Shown here: piece by piece, positions 1 to 7,691 of the stretch
Position numbering within the stretch: position 1 is the first letter of the stretch
Layout of the letters: every line of letters begins with the position of its first letter
From: Methylobacter tundripaludum
Lineage (GTDB): Bacteria; Pseudomonadota; Gammaproteobacteria; Methylococcales; Methylomonadaceae
Length of the DNA: 64,000 bases
Assembly (NCBI RefSeq): GCF_002934365.1
Contig: NZ_PTIY01000016.1
Coordinates: 1 to 64,000, forward strand
Reading direction: 5' to 3'
Program-made: the position numbers and the translations under genes
Notes under the pieces: model-generated
The model's database searches: none
Told to the model about the DNA's origin: nothing
Seen by the model: the letters and a program-made list of their open reading frames with translations, nothing else

Positions 1-92
1 GTTGAAATGGCTTCCGCTTAACAACTTGTTACCGGCTGAGATCGGAGTCTCGGTATCTGTAGGCATGGTTCGGGGGCTTTTTTCAGGGCTGA

Positions 93-519
93 CTAATTAT
101 CACGCCAGCCAACAAAATAAATCTTGTCAGCTTCTTCTGCTATGTTTTTGTACTGCGCAACATCATGAGGTTTCGCTTTCTGATGCTCAAATGCTTGTTC
201 AGGGATTTTTCCATTAAACTCAGAAAAAAAGTTCCAAGGGCTAAATTGGTCGCTTTGGATCAAATTCAAGTCCCAGTACCTCACACAACCTTTTATAAGT
301 TGATCTATCGAGGTTGTGATCGATAACGAAACCGTTGTTGACTTCTAGCTCGAAGCTAAAGTTTTCTGCTTTAACGCCAAACAGAAGAAGAAAGGGGGAG
401 CCGTCAATAAAGAAGAATACGTCAAATACTGCTTTGCTTGCTTTGTATTCAAATTTGTACCTCTCAATATTTTGAGATTTCATGCTTTTGTATAAGGGGA
501 TTAGTCCATCAAGTTTCAT
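93..519 (-). pseudogene. DUF6037-like small protein, broken by a one-base frameshift
   Basis: The reading frame starts at MKLDGLIPLY (ATG at 519), preceded by a good GGGAGG ribosome site; an in-frame ATG at 546 has none. It runs to a TAG at 241, ending ...LEFDPKRPI. The neighbouring frame then continues SPWNFFSEFNGKIPEQ and ends at 93. Removing one A near position 243-247 joins the two halves into one protein of about 141 residues. I recall this sequence type as the DUF6037 family, whose function is unknown to me. The gene lies 48 bases after the HEPN-like gene on the same strand, so the two probably form one transcript. The base composition is AT-rich compared with genes beyond 1.5 kb. The frameshift may be a real mutation or a sequencing error. 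Confidence 0.6.
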
Positions 520-567
520 TAATACCTCCCAACTACCATTACTCATAGCGTACTTTTGACTGAATTA

Positions 568-1251
568 TTAGGCATTAGAATTGCGGCGACTTCTCAATTC
601 TTCTATCCATTCTGGACTATATTCTCCTTCCAATTTACACAAGGAATCGTTACAAATACGCCCGCGTTCGTGTAGATGTAAATCGATTGCCTTGATGACA
701 ATGGGGAATACGGTTTCTAAAACTGCACTGGCGACAGAAATTGCTATTTCAGCCTCGGTTGATGACGGCATTTGCGCCCGATGAACAAGATGGTCTCGTT
801 TTTTCTGTAAGTCTTTGATTTCTGACCATAGCTTTTGATCACTGGTAGGGCGACAAAATGAATTGAGGTCAATGTTAGCAACACTATTCAGCGATTCGAA
901 AAGTAAATTTTCAATCCTATCTAAGCCGTTCCTAACAACAAGGTCGGTAATGAGTGTTGATGTATGTAAGTTATGAATTAATCCATGTACTATTGGCTTT
1001 AGTAATGCGGTTTTTACAGCAACTTCTGCGGCTATGACTGCAAAAAGGAAGGCGGCAGAAAAAAAACCAGCATCCCGAAGACGTAGAAATTCTTCCAGGG
1101 CTAAATAAGCAGGTTTTGCCGCCTCTGGATAAGATAAAAAATATGATTGAAGTCGCTCACTCGTAAAGTCATTAATTATCTCAGGATAGAGTTGTTCTCG
1201 CATTTCATCGTAGAAAGCATCCATTGCAGCGTCGTTTTCATCGTAACTCAT
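568..1251 (-). CDS. HEPN-like domain protein of unknown function
   Basis: This 227-residue, mostly helical, soluble protein is not one I recognise by name. Its C-terminal half holds KKRDHLVHRA near residue 155. That is an Rx4H motif in the position and style of HEPN nucleases and abortive-infection proteins, followed by a helix beginning STEAEIAISVASAVLE. The start is supported by AGGAG eight bases upstream. A perfect 7-bp inverted repeat lies 17-35 bases before the start. It precedes the DUF6037-like gene in a two-gene cassette of low GC. HEPN proteins often work as toxins or defence RNases with a partner, which suggests but does not prove such a role. The partner here shows no nucleotidyltransferase motif, so it is not a classical HEPN/MNT pair. 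Confidence 0.6.
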   Translation of the reverse strand: MSYDENDAAMDAFYDEMREQLYPEIINDFTSERLQSYFLSYPEAAKPAYLALEEFLRLRDAGFFSAAFLFAVIAAEVAVKTALLKPIVHGLIHNLHTSTLITDLVVRNGLDRIENLLFESLNSVANIDLNSFCRPTSDQKLWSEIKDLQKKRDHLVHRAQMPSSTEAEIAISVASAVLETVFPIVIKAIDLHLHERGRICNDSLCKLEGEYSPEWIEELRSRRNSNA

Positions 1252-1267
1252 TATGCTTCTCCTAGAT

Positions 1268-1286
1268 CACACCTGCTAAAGGTGTG
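1268..1286. promoter_or_regulatory. Inverted repeat just upstream of the HEPN-like gene
   Basis: CACACCT-GCTAA-AGGTGTG is a perfect 7-bp inverted repeat with a 5-base spacer. It ends 17 bases before the ATG and abuts the ribosome-binding region. It could be an operator for autoregulation, or an mRNA hairpin next to the ribosome site. This is inferred from position only. Confidence 0.4.
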
Positions 1287-1478
1287 TTGTAAATCTGCCT
1301 AGCTATAATTAAACATCCTAATAGATGTAAAACATTTCATCATGTTGTACAGTCAGTATGCTCTAAAATAAATTCATGTGGCGACATATAAAAGCAAGGT
1401 AATTGAATCATGAATACTCACAACGAACAATGGTAATAATTCTAAGCTTCAGACTCTGCAAACTTTTTGGGCTGATGT

Positions 1479-1521
1479 CGGGTTAACGGCAACACCTCGG
1501 GGGCGCAAGGCCGTTAACCCG
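1479..1521. repeat. Palindromic intergenic repeat
   Basis: An 11-bp perfect stem (CGGGTTAACGG / CCGTTAACCCG) flanks a GC-rich 21-base loop. It lies 11 bases beyond the stop of the BtuM-like gene. There is no T-run after it, so it is better called a REP-type repeat than a classical terminator. The rest of the 1287-1532 gap shows no gene. Confidence 0.6.
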
Positions 1522-1532
1522 AACCAACTTCT

Positions 1533-2102
1533 TTAAACTTCTTTATGACTAGCCACCAAATCAGGCAATGACTTGACCAGCTTCATGATGCCATAACCCA
1601 AAACCATATAGAGCAGGGCGGAACTGACATAAGGCGGGTAATACATGGCTACCCGTGAAAAATACTGCCCCCAGGATAAATCAGGATAACGACCGGAAAG
1701 CACATAGAAACTGCCGTTTGAAATGGCGAATGCAGCCGATGTCGCCAGCGTTATTACGCCAAACTGCATTAAAAGTTCAGCCGGTTTCAGCGATTTAAAC
1801 GCCGAGCAGTATCGGCCTGCAAACCACATGACCGCATAGGTCGGAATCAGGAAAACGTAGGCGGGCGACACGCACCAACTGCTGGTGCCGTTTGATATGG
1901 CGATGGTGTCAATCAATCCGGCCAGAACCAGCAAGAAGGGGAATAAGGCTTTTTTGCGGTAAAAACCGGCAAAGAAAAAAACCGCAAGCGTTGCATCGGG
2001 CAGATGCAATACGTCGCCAAAGTGATGAAAGCGCGTCAGCGCCATCAGTGCGATCAGGGGGATAGGCAAATAGTCTGCTTGCAGCCATTGTTTTATGTTC
2101 AT
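1533..2102 (-). CDS. btuM: BtuM-like solitary S-component (corrinoid uptake)
   Basis: This 189-residue integral membrane protein has about six hydrophobic segments, the size of an ECF-type S-component. BtuM proteins carry cobalamin across the inner membrane without their own ECF energising module. A cysteine that binds the cobalt and removes cyanide lies near residue 80 in the characterised Thiobacillus protein. Here the only cysteine before the middle of the protein is Cys77, in TSSWCVSPAY, which fits. The start has GGAGA eight bases upstream. It follows btuB by 19 bases and so lies under the btuB cobalamin riboswitch. Family assignment rests on size, topology, Cys77 and context rather than on a search; another B12-regulated membrane protein remains possible. 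Confidence 0.65.
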   Translation of the reverse strand: MNIKQWLQADYLPIPLIALMALTRFHHFGDVLHLPDATLAVFFFAGFYRKKALFPFLLVLAGLIDTIAISNGTSSWCVSPAYVFLIPTYAVMWFAGRYCSAFKSLKPAELLMQFGVITLATSAAFAISNGSFYVLSGRYPDLSWGQYFSRVAMYYPPYVSSALLYMVLGYGIMKLVKSLPDLVASHKEV

Positions 2103-2121
2103 AGTGGTGTTTCTCCAAAGG

Positions 2122-3945
2122 TTAGTTGTTGTAGTGGATTGAAAGAAAGAAATTCCGGTCCGCGGTATTGTAGGTGCTGATGGTTTGATACTGTTTATCC
2201 AGCAGGTTGTTCAGTTTTGCGCTCAGTATCCAGTTTTTGTTTAAATGATAGGCTGTGCGTAAATCAACGGTTACATAGCCGCCAATCTTGGTTTTGTTTT
2301 GCACATCGTCAAAACGCTCGGCTTGAGCCATTACATGAGCGCCCAGGTCAAACTGTCCGAATGAGCGCGACAAATCATAAGATAAGGTTTTTTCCGCGCG
2401 GCGCGGCAGCCGCATGTCAGTCTCGCGGTTTTTAGGGCTCAGCAGGTTCATGTTCAACTTGCTGTTCCAGCCCATGATTTGAGTTCCGATTTCAGCTTCG
2501 ATGCCGTCAATTTGCGCCTTGCCGACGTTTTCCGCGCTGGATAGAAAGGTTGTCGGGTTGGTGACGTTCACGATCAAATTGTCGATATTGGTATGGTAGC
2601 CGCGAAGTTCCCATTGCAGCCCATCATGGTCACCGGCCAGCCCCGCTTCGAACGAGGTTGATTGTTCGGCTTTCAGCGAGGGATTGCCGAATCCCGGAAA
2701 ATACAGCTGGTTAAATGTCGGCGCTTTAAACGCATTGCCGAAGCCGGCAAACGGGCTGATGCCGTAGACCCCGTTATAACGCCAACCGAAATTGCCGGTC
2801 ACCTGCTCGCCGAAGGCTTCGTTTTTATCCCCGCGTACCGATGCGTTGATAAAGTGGTCGTCCAGAATGCGGCTGTGCAATTCGGTAAAAATACCCGCAT
2901 CATAGCGGGAACTTTCGTTGTAGGCGGTTGAGCTGTCGACCTGATCCAGGCGGTAGTCGGAACCGATAACCATCTGGTGATCATCGGACAAGGCGACCTC
3001 GTTCAACCAACTGACGTTCCAGCGGGTGCTGTTGAAGCTACTGGAAAATGCTCCATCAGGCGCAAAATTGTCGCCGTCGTCGCGGCTTTGTCCCAGACGC
3101 AGTATGGAGCGCCAGTTATCGACAATGTTTATACTGGCTGTGGTGCCGAGAGTTTGCTCCATAAATTCCGTTTTATTTTGGGCGGTGCCGTCGTATTCGT
3201 TTTTCCCCTCGGCCCGCATAAAAAACGTCTCAACTTCGGCATTGTTGTCGAAACGGTGGCCTAAGCGGGCGTTCAGCGCCGTGTTCAGGTAACCGTCCTT
3301 GTCGGGTTGGTTTAAACCTTTAATAGACTGCCGGGTATTAAAACCCTGGGAACCGAACTGCGATGAACCCAAACTATACCAGCTGTTTTTCCATTTGCCG
3401 CTGACAGTACCGGAAACGCGGTAAGTGTCATAGCTGCCGCCGCCTGCATCCAGGGTAACGCTGGGTTTTTCATCTTGATTGCCTTTGCGGGTGAAAATCT
3501 GGATAACCCCGCCTATCGCCTCGGAGCCGTAGAGGCTCGATTGAGGGCCGCGGATTATTTCCACCCGCTCGACCTGATCGAGCGGAATAAATTGAAAGGG
3601 TGTGGTGCCGGAAGTGACGGAGCCGACTTTAATGCCGTCAATCAGCACCAGTACATGGTCGGCATTGGTTCCCCGCAGGTAAATATTGGTATCCTTCCCA
3701 TAGCCGCCGCTTTGCGACATGTCGATGCCGGTCGTGCCGCTTAACAGTTCCGGCAGGGTTTTGGCCTGCAAGCGCTCAATGTCTTTGCGGGTATAGACAG
3801 TGGCCGCAGCCGCCAGCTGGTTTTTAGCCGTTTCTGTTCGGGTGGCCGTAACAATTTGGTCGGGAAGGTTTTGCACAGTTTCCTGCGCATGTAACGGGGT
3901 ATTAAACCCCGTGAGCAATAATGAGCCGAAGATGATTTTTTGCAT
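2122..3945 (-). CDS. btuB: TonB-dependent vitamin B12 receptor BtuB
   Basis: This is an outer-membrane receptor of 607 residues from the ATG at 3945, with AGAGGA upstream. An open frame continues further upstream but crosses the riboswitch, so I reject the longer start. A signal peptide ends at about LHA/QE (residue 20). The TonB box is DQIVTATRTE, followed by a plug domain with YLRGTNADHVLVLIDG and VERVEIIRGPQSSLYGSEAIGG, then a 22-strand-type barrel. BtuB imports cobalamins using TonB energy. The gene is followed by the BtuM-like gene and preceded by a cobalamin riboswitch and a strong promoter. Length and motifs match the BtuB family. Confidence 0.88.
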   Translation of the reverse strand: MQKIIFGSLLLTGFNTPLHAQETVQNLPDQIVTATRTETAKNQLAAAATVYTRKDIERLQAKTLPELLSGTTGIDMSQSGGYGKDTNIYLRGTNADHVLVLIDGIKVGSVTSGTTPFQFIPLDQVERVEIIRGPQSSLYGSEAIGGVIQIFTRKGNQDEKPSVTLDAGGGSYDTYRVSGTVSGKWKNSWYSLGSSQFGSQGFNTRQSIKGLNQPDKDGYLNTALNARLGHRFDNNAEVETFFMRAEGKNEYDGTAQNKTEFMEQTLGTTASINIVDNWRSILRLGQSRDDGDNFAPDGAFSSSFNSTRWNVSWLNEVALSDDHQMVIGSDYRLDQVDSSTAYNESSRYDAGIFTELHSRILDDHFINASVRGDKNEAFGEQVTGNFGWRYNGVYGISPFAGFGNAFKAPTFNQLYFPGFGNPSLKAEQSTSFEAGLAGDHDGLQWELRGYHTNIDNLIVNVTNPTTFLSSAENVGKAQIDGIEAEIGTQIMGWNSKLNMNLLSPKNRETDMRLPRRAEKTLSYDLSRSFGQFDLGAHVMAQAERFDDVQNKTKIGGYVTVDLRTAYHLNKNWILSAKLNNLLDKQYQTISTYNTADRNFFLSIHYNN

Positions 3946-4075
3946 GATGTCCTCTGCGCCGCCCGCGCATGATGGTTGTGAGTACACAACAGAGGACAAA
4001 GGAAAACGAGAGATAAAGCGGTGCTGTACTGTCATTTTCGCTGACAGCCCTCCGCTGTACCGAATTACACTCTCG

Positions 4076-4250
4076 GGCCGGTCTCCGGGCTTATAAGTGG
4101 CGTTAGCCTGAATCATCACCTTCCCATGCGTGAACACAGTGGCGTCTCGATGAAACTTTTACTTACATACCGTTGCGGGGGCAGCGTCGGATTTGGATAC
4201 CGACTTCCCGTTTAACCATTGGGTCTGAAAAACCCTCTGGAACCTGAAAG
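4076..4250 (-). promoter_or_regulatory. Cobalamin riboswitch (btuB)
   Basis: The minus-strand RNA carries the hallmarks of the cobalamin aptamer: the GCTGCCCCCGCAACGG stretch, the B12 box GCCACTG, then CATGGGAAGG and AAGCCCGGAGACCGGCC. It is followed by an alternative-pairing region at about 4030-4065, with the start codon 131 bases beyond the core. By family knowledge, adenosylcobalamin binding lowers expression of the receptor and the BtuM-like gene behind it. Confidence 0.93.
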
Positions 4251-4259
4251 CAAGGCGCA

Positions 4260-4287
4260 ATTATAGGGAGATATATTGATAAAGCAA
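4260..4287 (-). promoter_or_regulatory. Sigma70-type promoter of btuB-btuM
   Basis: On the minus strand there is TTGCTT, a 16-base spacer and TATAAT, just upstream of the riboswitch. The same two boxes with the same spacing occur in the duplicate leader (7016-7043). The spacer sequences differ, which supports selection on the boxes. Confidence 0.75.
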
Positions 4288-4352
4288 ATTTTACTGGGTA
4301 ATACCTGATGACAAAATCCGATCCATCAGCTATTGGCCGGAAGTGTTTTAGT

Positions 4353-4383
4353 CGTCATGTCGGCAATCCCTGCCGGAATGACG
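4353..4383. repeat. Short palindromic intergenic repeat
   Basis: An imperfect palindrome of the CGTCAT..CGGCA / TGCCG..ATGACG type lies in the gap between the two receptor genes. Part of a similar unit (CTGCCTGCCGGAATAACG) occurs near 59500. No gene is seen between 4293 and 4468. Confidence 0.55.
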
Positions 4384-4468
4384 ATGTGCTTTTTAACTTG
4401 ACGCTCTTATGAGCGTTCCGCTCAGTAGAAACCCAGGGCGGAATAGATAAAATTTCACCAGATTTTCG

Positions 4469-6700
4469 TTAGAAATTGACCGTGACTGTTGCCCGCACCA
4501 TTCTCGGCTCGACCGGGTGTTTCATAAGCCCTGTCTGCGATGCGGCGCCGGCGGGATAGGCATATTGATAGGCGTAGGCAATATCGTTGGCGGACGAATC
4601 GAAAATATTGAACATATCGAGTTCCAGTTTATATTGCTTTTGTTTGTAACCCGCTCCCAGATTGACGATGCTGGTAGAACCGGCCCGGAACGTACCGGAC
4701 GAATCCAGCGGCATGTCGCCGAAATGACGCAAGCGTACCGTGCCGAACAGGCCGTTAGGCGCAACCACGGTAGCACCCGTCGTGATGACTCTGCCCACCG
4801 AGTTCGGGATATAGCTGTTGGTTTCGCCTTCTGGAGTCGCCGCATAACGCGCCGAAGTCAACGCAAAGTCGGCATCCAGCGTCAACCAATCTGTAGGTTT
4901 GTAGTAATTGGTCCATTCAACGCCGTATCGATGTGATTTTCCTTTCACTTCAGTTGTACCGGTATCGCCCGTAAACACCAGTTCTTGGTCGCTCTCCAGC
5001 CACCATAATGCCAGCGTGCTGTTCAGGCCGTTGATAAAGTTGCTGCGAATTCCGGCCTCAGCGCCGCGTGACTGGGCCATAGGCGAGATTCTGGCGGCGC
5101 TACTGTCCAGTGCCGCGCCGGTACCCGGATCGAATCGCAGTGTAGTGCCGCGCGCATCGTTGGAGTGATAGCCGAAACCGCCATTGATAAAATATTCGGT
5201 ATTGAACCAGGGGCCGATGACCAGGCTTAGTTTCGGACTGACTAGCGCTTGATCTCGATTGCCTGAATTTGCCGCATTGACATTAGGATCATGCGTGGCC
5301 GTGTCGAGCACCGTGACATCGTTATGGATAAAATCGCCCCTCAAACCGGCAATGGTGCGGACTTTTTCATGCCAATAAGTCTGGTTCTTCAGATAAACGC
5401 CGGCAGTGGTCTCGCTGATATTGCTGTGACTGACCGTGCTGAGATATTGTCTGTTAACGGTGTGATCCAAGCCCAAGCCCATGATTTCATCGTGACGAAG
5501 CTGGAAACCCACGGTGTTGTCCATATCAAAACCGAACAGCTTGTTGTAGCGGGTATGTTCGATATTGCCTCCGGTCTGTACCCGACGTTCAAACTGGTGA
5601 ATCTGATCGCCGTCAACCGGGTTATCCGCATAACCGGTAAAGTTGGAAAATAAATTCAGATCGTAGTAGAGCGCATAGATATTGGCGTCATTTTTCCAGT
5701 TGCCGCCTTTGTTCCAGAGATTGCTTGAAAAACTGTAGCGGTTGGTTGTGCCTCCGTCCGTAGGGCTCATGGTGTCGTAAAGGCCGAGCGTGCTGTTATC
5801 AACCAAGGCTTGAGGGATCTGGTTGGTTGCCGTCCAGTCGTTGGTATAACCCTTTCCGTTAGCCGACAGACCCCAGTCGCCCTTATCCAGGGTGTAACGC
5901 AGCATGCCGTTGAATTTTTTCGAATCTTCCGGCTGCTGCCAGACGCCGTTGTAGAAATTGAATTCGCCGGCGTAAAGCAGATCGCCGTTGCCGATTTTGT
6001 TGGAGTTAGCCAGCAGGGAACGGTAATAACCGAACTCGCCGCCGGTAAACTTCAAAATGCCTTCAGGCAATTTGTTCATCGAGAACATTTTAGAATAACC
6101 GGCTGATGAAAAATCTCCGACCTCGGCATAATACGGGCCTTTGCCGTATTCAATCTTGTTTACCAATTCGGGAATGATGCTGTTAATGTCCATATAACCC
6201 TGCCCATGAGCATGGGTGGGCATGTTCATCGGAATGCCGTCGACGTAGGTCGTAAAGTCGGTGCCGTGGTCGAGATTGAAACCGCGCAGGAAATACTGAT
6301 TAGCCTTGCCGGAACCGCTGTGCTGGTTAGCTAACGCACCTGGTATCACTTCCATTAGCTCGCCGTTACGGGAAAGCGGGCGGTATTCAAATTGCGCCTG
6401 ACTCACTTCGCCCTGGGATGCCGAACCGGTCATACCGATAAGAGTTTTTGCTCGCCCATCTCCTGTAACGACCATTTCTTCGAGTCTCACTGATTGAGGT
6501 TCCTCTGCCTTGGAGTCTGCTTGAACCATCACGCAGTTCAGGCCCAACAAAATTCCGATACCAACATGGATTTTAGCCTGATAGGGATGGCGATATTTTT
6601 TTCGACCGCCAAGCGGAGTTATATCGGGAAGGTTTTTCGGAGTTTGTGGTGAGGTATTAAAACCAGTGGCTAATAATGGGCTGAAGATGAATTTTTGCAT
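4469..6700 (-). CDS. TonB-dependent receptor, B12-regulated, substrate unknown, chimeric N-terminus
   Basis: This 743-residue outer-membrane receptor starts at the ATG at 6700, with AGAGGA upstream. The TonB box is near EEMVVTG (residues 74-80). A plug follows (YFLRGFNLDHGTDFTTYVDG, VNKIEYGKGPYYAEVGDFSS), then a barrel ending in the typical terminal Phe (TVTVNF). It is not a close paralogue of the neighbouring BtuB. Its first 27 residues resemble the btuB start, but a second signal-peptide-like segment lies at residues 44-61 (HVGIGILLGLNCVMVQA/D) after basic KKYRHPYQAK. The btuB leader therefore seems to have been fused to a complete older receptor gene. A cobalamin riboswitch suggests a corrinoid, cobinamide or cobalt-complex substrate; that is inference. 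Confidence 0.82.
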   Translation of the reverse strand: MQKFIFSPLLATGFNTSPQTPKNLPDITPLGGRKKYRHPYQAKIHVGIGILLGLNCVMVQADSKAEEPQSVRLEEMVVTGDGRAKTLIGMTGSASQGEVSQAQFEYRPLSRNGELMEVIPGALANQHSGSGKANQYFLRGFNLDHGTDFTTYVDGIPMNMPTHAHGQGYMDINSIIPELVNKIEYGKGPYYAEVGDFSSAGYSKMFSMNKLPEGILKFTGGEFGYYRSLLANSNKIGNGDLLYAGEFNFYNGVWQQPEDSKKFNGMLRYTLDKGDWGLSANGKGYTNDWTATNQIPQALVDNSTLGLYDTMSPTDGGTTNRYSFSSNLWNKGGNWKNDANIYALYYDLNLFSNFTGYADNPVDGDQIHQFERRVQTGGNIEHTRYNKLFGFDMDNTVGFQLRHDEIMGLGLDHTVNRQYLSTVSHSNISETTAGVYLKNQTYWHEKVRTIAGLRGDFIHNDVTVLDTATHDPNVNAANSGNRDQALVSPKLSLVIGPWFNTEYFINGGFGYHSNDARGTTLRFDPGTGAALDSSAARISPMAQSRGAEAGIRSNFINGLNSTLALWWLESDQELVFTGDTGTTEVKGKSHRYGVEWTNYYKPTDWLTLDADFALTSARYAATPEGETNSYIPNSVGRVITTGATVVAPNGLFGTVRLRHFGDMPLDSSGTFRAGSTSIVNLGAGYKQKQYKLELDMFNIFDSSANDIAYAYQYAYPAGAASQTGLMKHPVEPRMVRATVTVNF

Positions 6701-6831
6701 GTGTGTCCTCTGCGCCGCCCGCGCATGATGGTTGTGAGTACACAACAGAGGACAAAGGAAAACGAGAGATGACGCGGAGCTGTACTGTCATTTTCGCTGA
6801 CAGCCCTCCGCTGTACCGGATTAAACTTTCG

Positions 6832-7008
6832 GGCCGGTCTCCGGGCTTATAAGTGGCGTTAAACCTGAATCATCACCTTCCCATGCGTGAACACAGTGGC
6901 GTCTCGATGAAACTTTTACTTACATACCGTTGCGGGGGCAGCGTCGGATTTGGATACCGACTTCCCGTTTAACCATTGGGCCTGAAAAACCCTCTGGAAC
7001 CTGAAAGC
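6832..7008 (-). promoter_or_regulatory. Cobalamin riboswitch (second receptor)
   Basis: It has the same aptamer signatures as the btuB element (GCCCCCGCAACGG, GCCACTG, AAGCCCGGAGACCGGCC) on the minus strand, ahead of the receptor at 4469-6700. It is expected to shut the receptor down when cobalamin is plentiful. Confidence 0.93.
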
Positions 7009-7015
7009 AGGAATG

Positions 7016-7043
7016 ATTATAAGGGGTAGGGGGGATAAAGCAA
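7016..7043 (-). promoter_or_regulatory. Sigma70-type promoter of the second receptor
   Basis: TTGCTT, a 16-base C-rich spacer and TATAAT on the minus strand, directly before the riboswitch. It parallels the btuB promoter at 4260-4287. Confidence 0.72.
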
Positions 7044-7219
7044 ATTTGCCGGATTGAGTTTTGAGCAATTAGTTCTGTAGGCGGAAATAAGCCGAATTCA
7101 GCGGCAGCGAGAGGCGTTTCCGGCTTACGCTAATATTGAATGAGGAACAGAAGAGTTAGAGAAGACTTGGTATTGACGATGCTCCGGCGCATGATTCCTG
7201 GGCGCGGCGCTAAAAGCAG

Positions 7220-7528
7220 TTATTCGAAATCGCTCAGATACAAGTTTTCGATTAATTGCCGTTCTTCTTGTGTCAGCAAAATAGTGGAAAATTTCAGTTC
7301 GGAACGGCCCTGCTCGGAAAGCTGCTGGTGCCTTCGGTCAGGCGCCCGGCGCTCATTGCAGCGTCTGTTTTGGTCGCGGCGATCCGATTTCGGCCAGGCC
7401 ACATAATTCTTTTTTACATGTTCCACCCACTCCGGGGAGCCGAACGGATAGGGGGCTATGCGCCTGTCAGCCGTGCGTCGACTCTTTGATGTGCGCCGCG
7501 AATTGCGCCGACAATCAGATAAATCCAC
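7220..7528 (-). CDS. Arginine-rich small protein of unknown function
   Basis: This 102-residue protein begins with GTG and has an excellent AAGGAG site seven bases upstream. The N-terminal two thirds are full of RR and DRR pairs (CRRNSRRTSKSRRTADRR, then DRRDQNRRCNERRAPDRR). Between them lies a conserved-looking segment, YPFGSPEWVEHVKKNYVAWP. The C-terminus (LLTQEERQLIENLYLSDFE) looks like a short helix pair. I do not recognise a named domain. The strong ribosome site and non-random composition argue that it is real. High charge suggests nucleic-acid or membrane-surface binding, without further support. Confidence 0.7.
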   Translation of the reverse strand: MDLSDCRRNSRRTSKSRRTADRRIAPYPFGSPEWVEHVKKNYVAWPKSDRRDQNRRCNERRAPDRRHQQLSEQGRSELKFSTILLTQEERQLIENLYLSDFE

Positions 7529-7691
7529 TGTTCATCTCCTTATTTATTTGCTTTAGTTCCATTTTTATCATATTTAAAGGAGGAAATCCAACCCCGGAGC
7601 TGGGTTATTACTCGATTGGCTTCCGCCTGGCTCCAGAATAAGAAGATTATCCGGTTGATCTCCATTCGCAACTTGGTTTTTTACGGTTGCA

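Larger units (their letters stand above)
3859..4292 (-). repeat. Leader duplication, copy A (btuB side)
   Basis: This stretch holds the promoter, cobalamin riboswitch, leader and about the first 27 codons of btuB. It is almost identical to 6623-7052 in the same orientation. The riboswitch core and the leader down to the ribosome site differ at only a few positions. Similarity fades inside the coding region after the NLPD codons and upstream just past the -35 box. The two copies are direct repeats about 2.76 kb apart, and could recombine to delete the second receptor. Confidence 0.9.
6623..7052 (-). repeat. Leader duplication, copy B (second receptor)
   Basis: This is the second copy of the promoter, riboswitch, leader and early coding block described at 3859-4292. 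It joins the body of an unrelated receptor gene inside codons about 20-27. Differences from copy A cluster in the promoter spacer and next to the ribosome site; the aptamer core is nearly unchanged. This implies a fairly recent duplication or gene conversion. Confidence 0.9.

Noticed and set aside
2-217. 71-codon plus-strand frame at the window start
   Set aside because: It opposes the DUF6037-like coding region, has no ribosome site and shows random composition.
3946-4137. Upstream extension of btuB through the riboswitch
   Set aside because: The aptamer is non-coding RNA, and a signal peptide with a ribosome site starts at 3945.
4517-4936. 139-codon plus-strand frame
   Set aside because: Antisense shadow of the second receptor, with no motif and no start signal.
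6701-6745. MCTHNHHARAAQRT leader in front of the second receptor, and the similar short frame at 3741-3989
   Set aside because: It appears because the leader DNA is duplicated. No ribosome site supports it, and the ATG at 6700 has AGAGGA in front.
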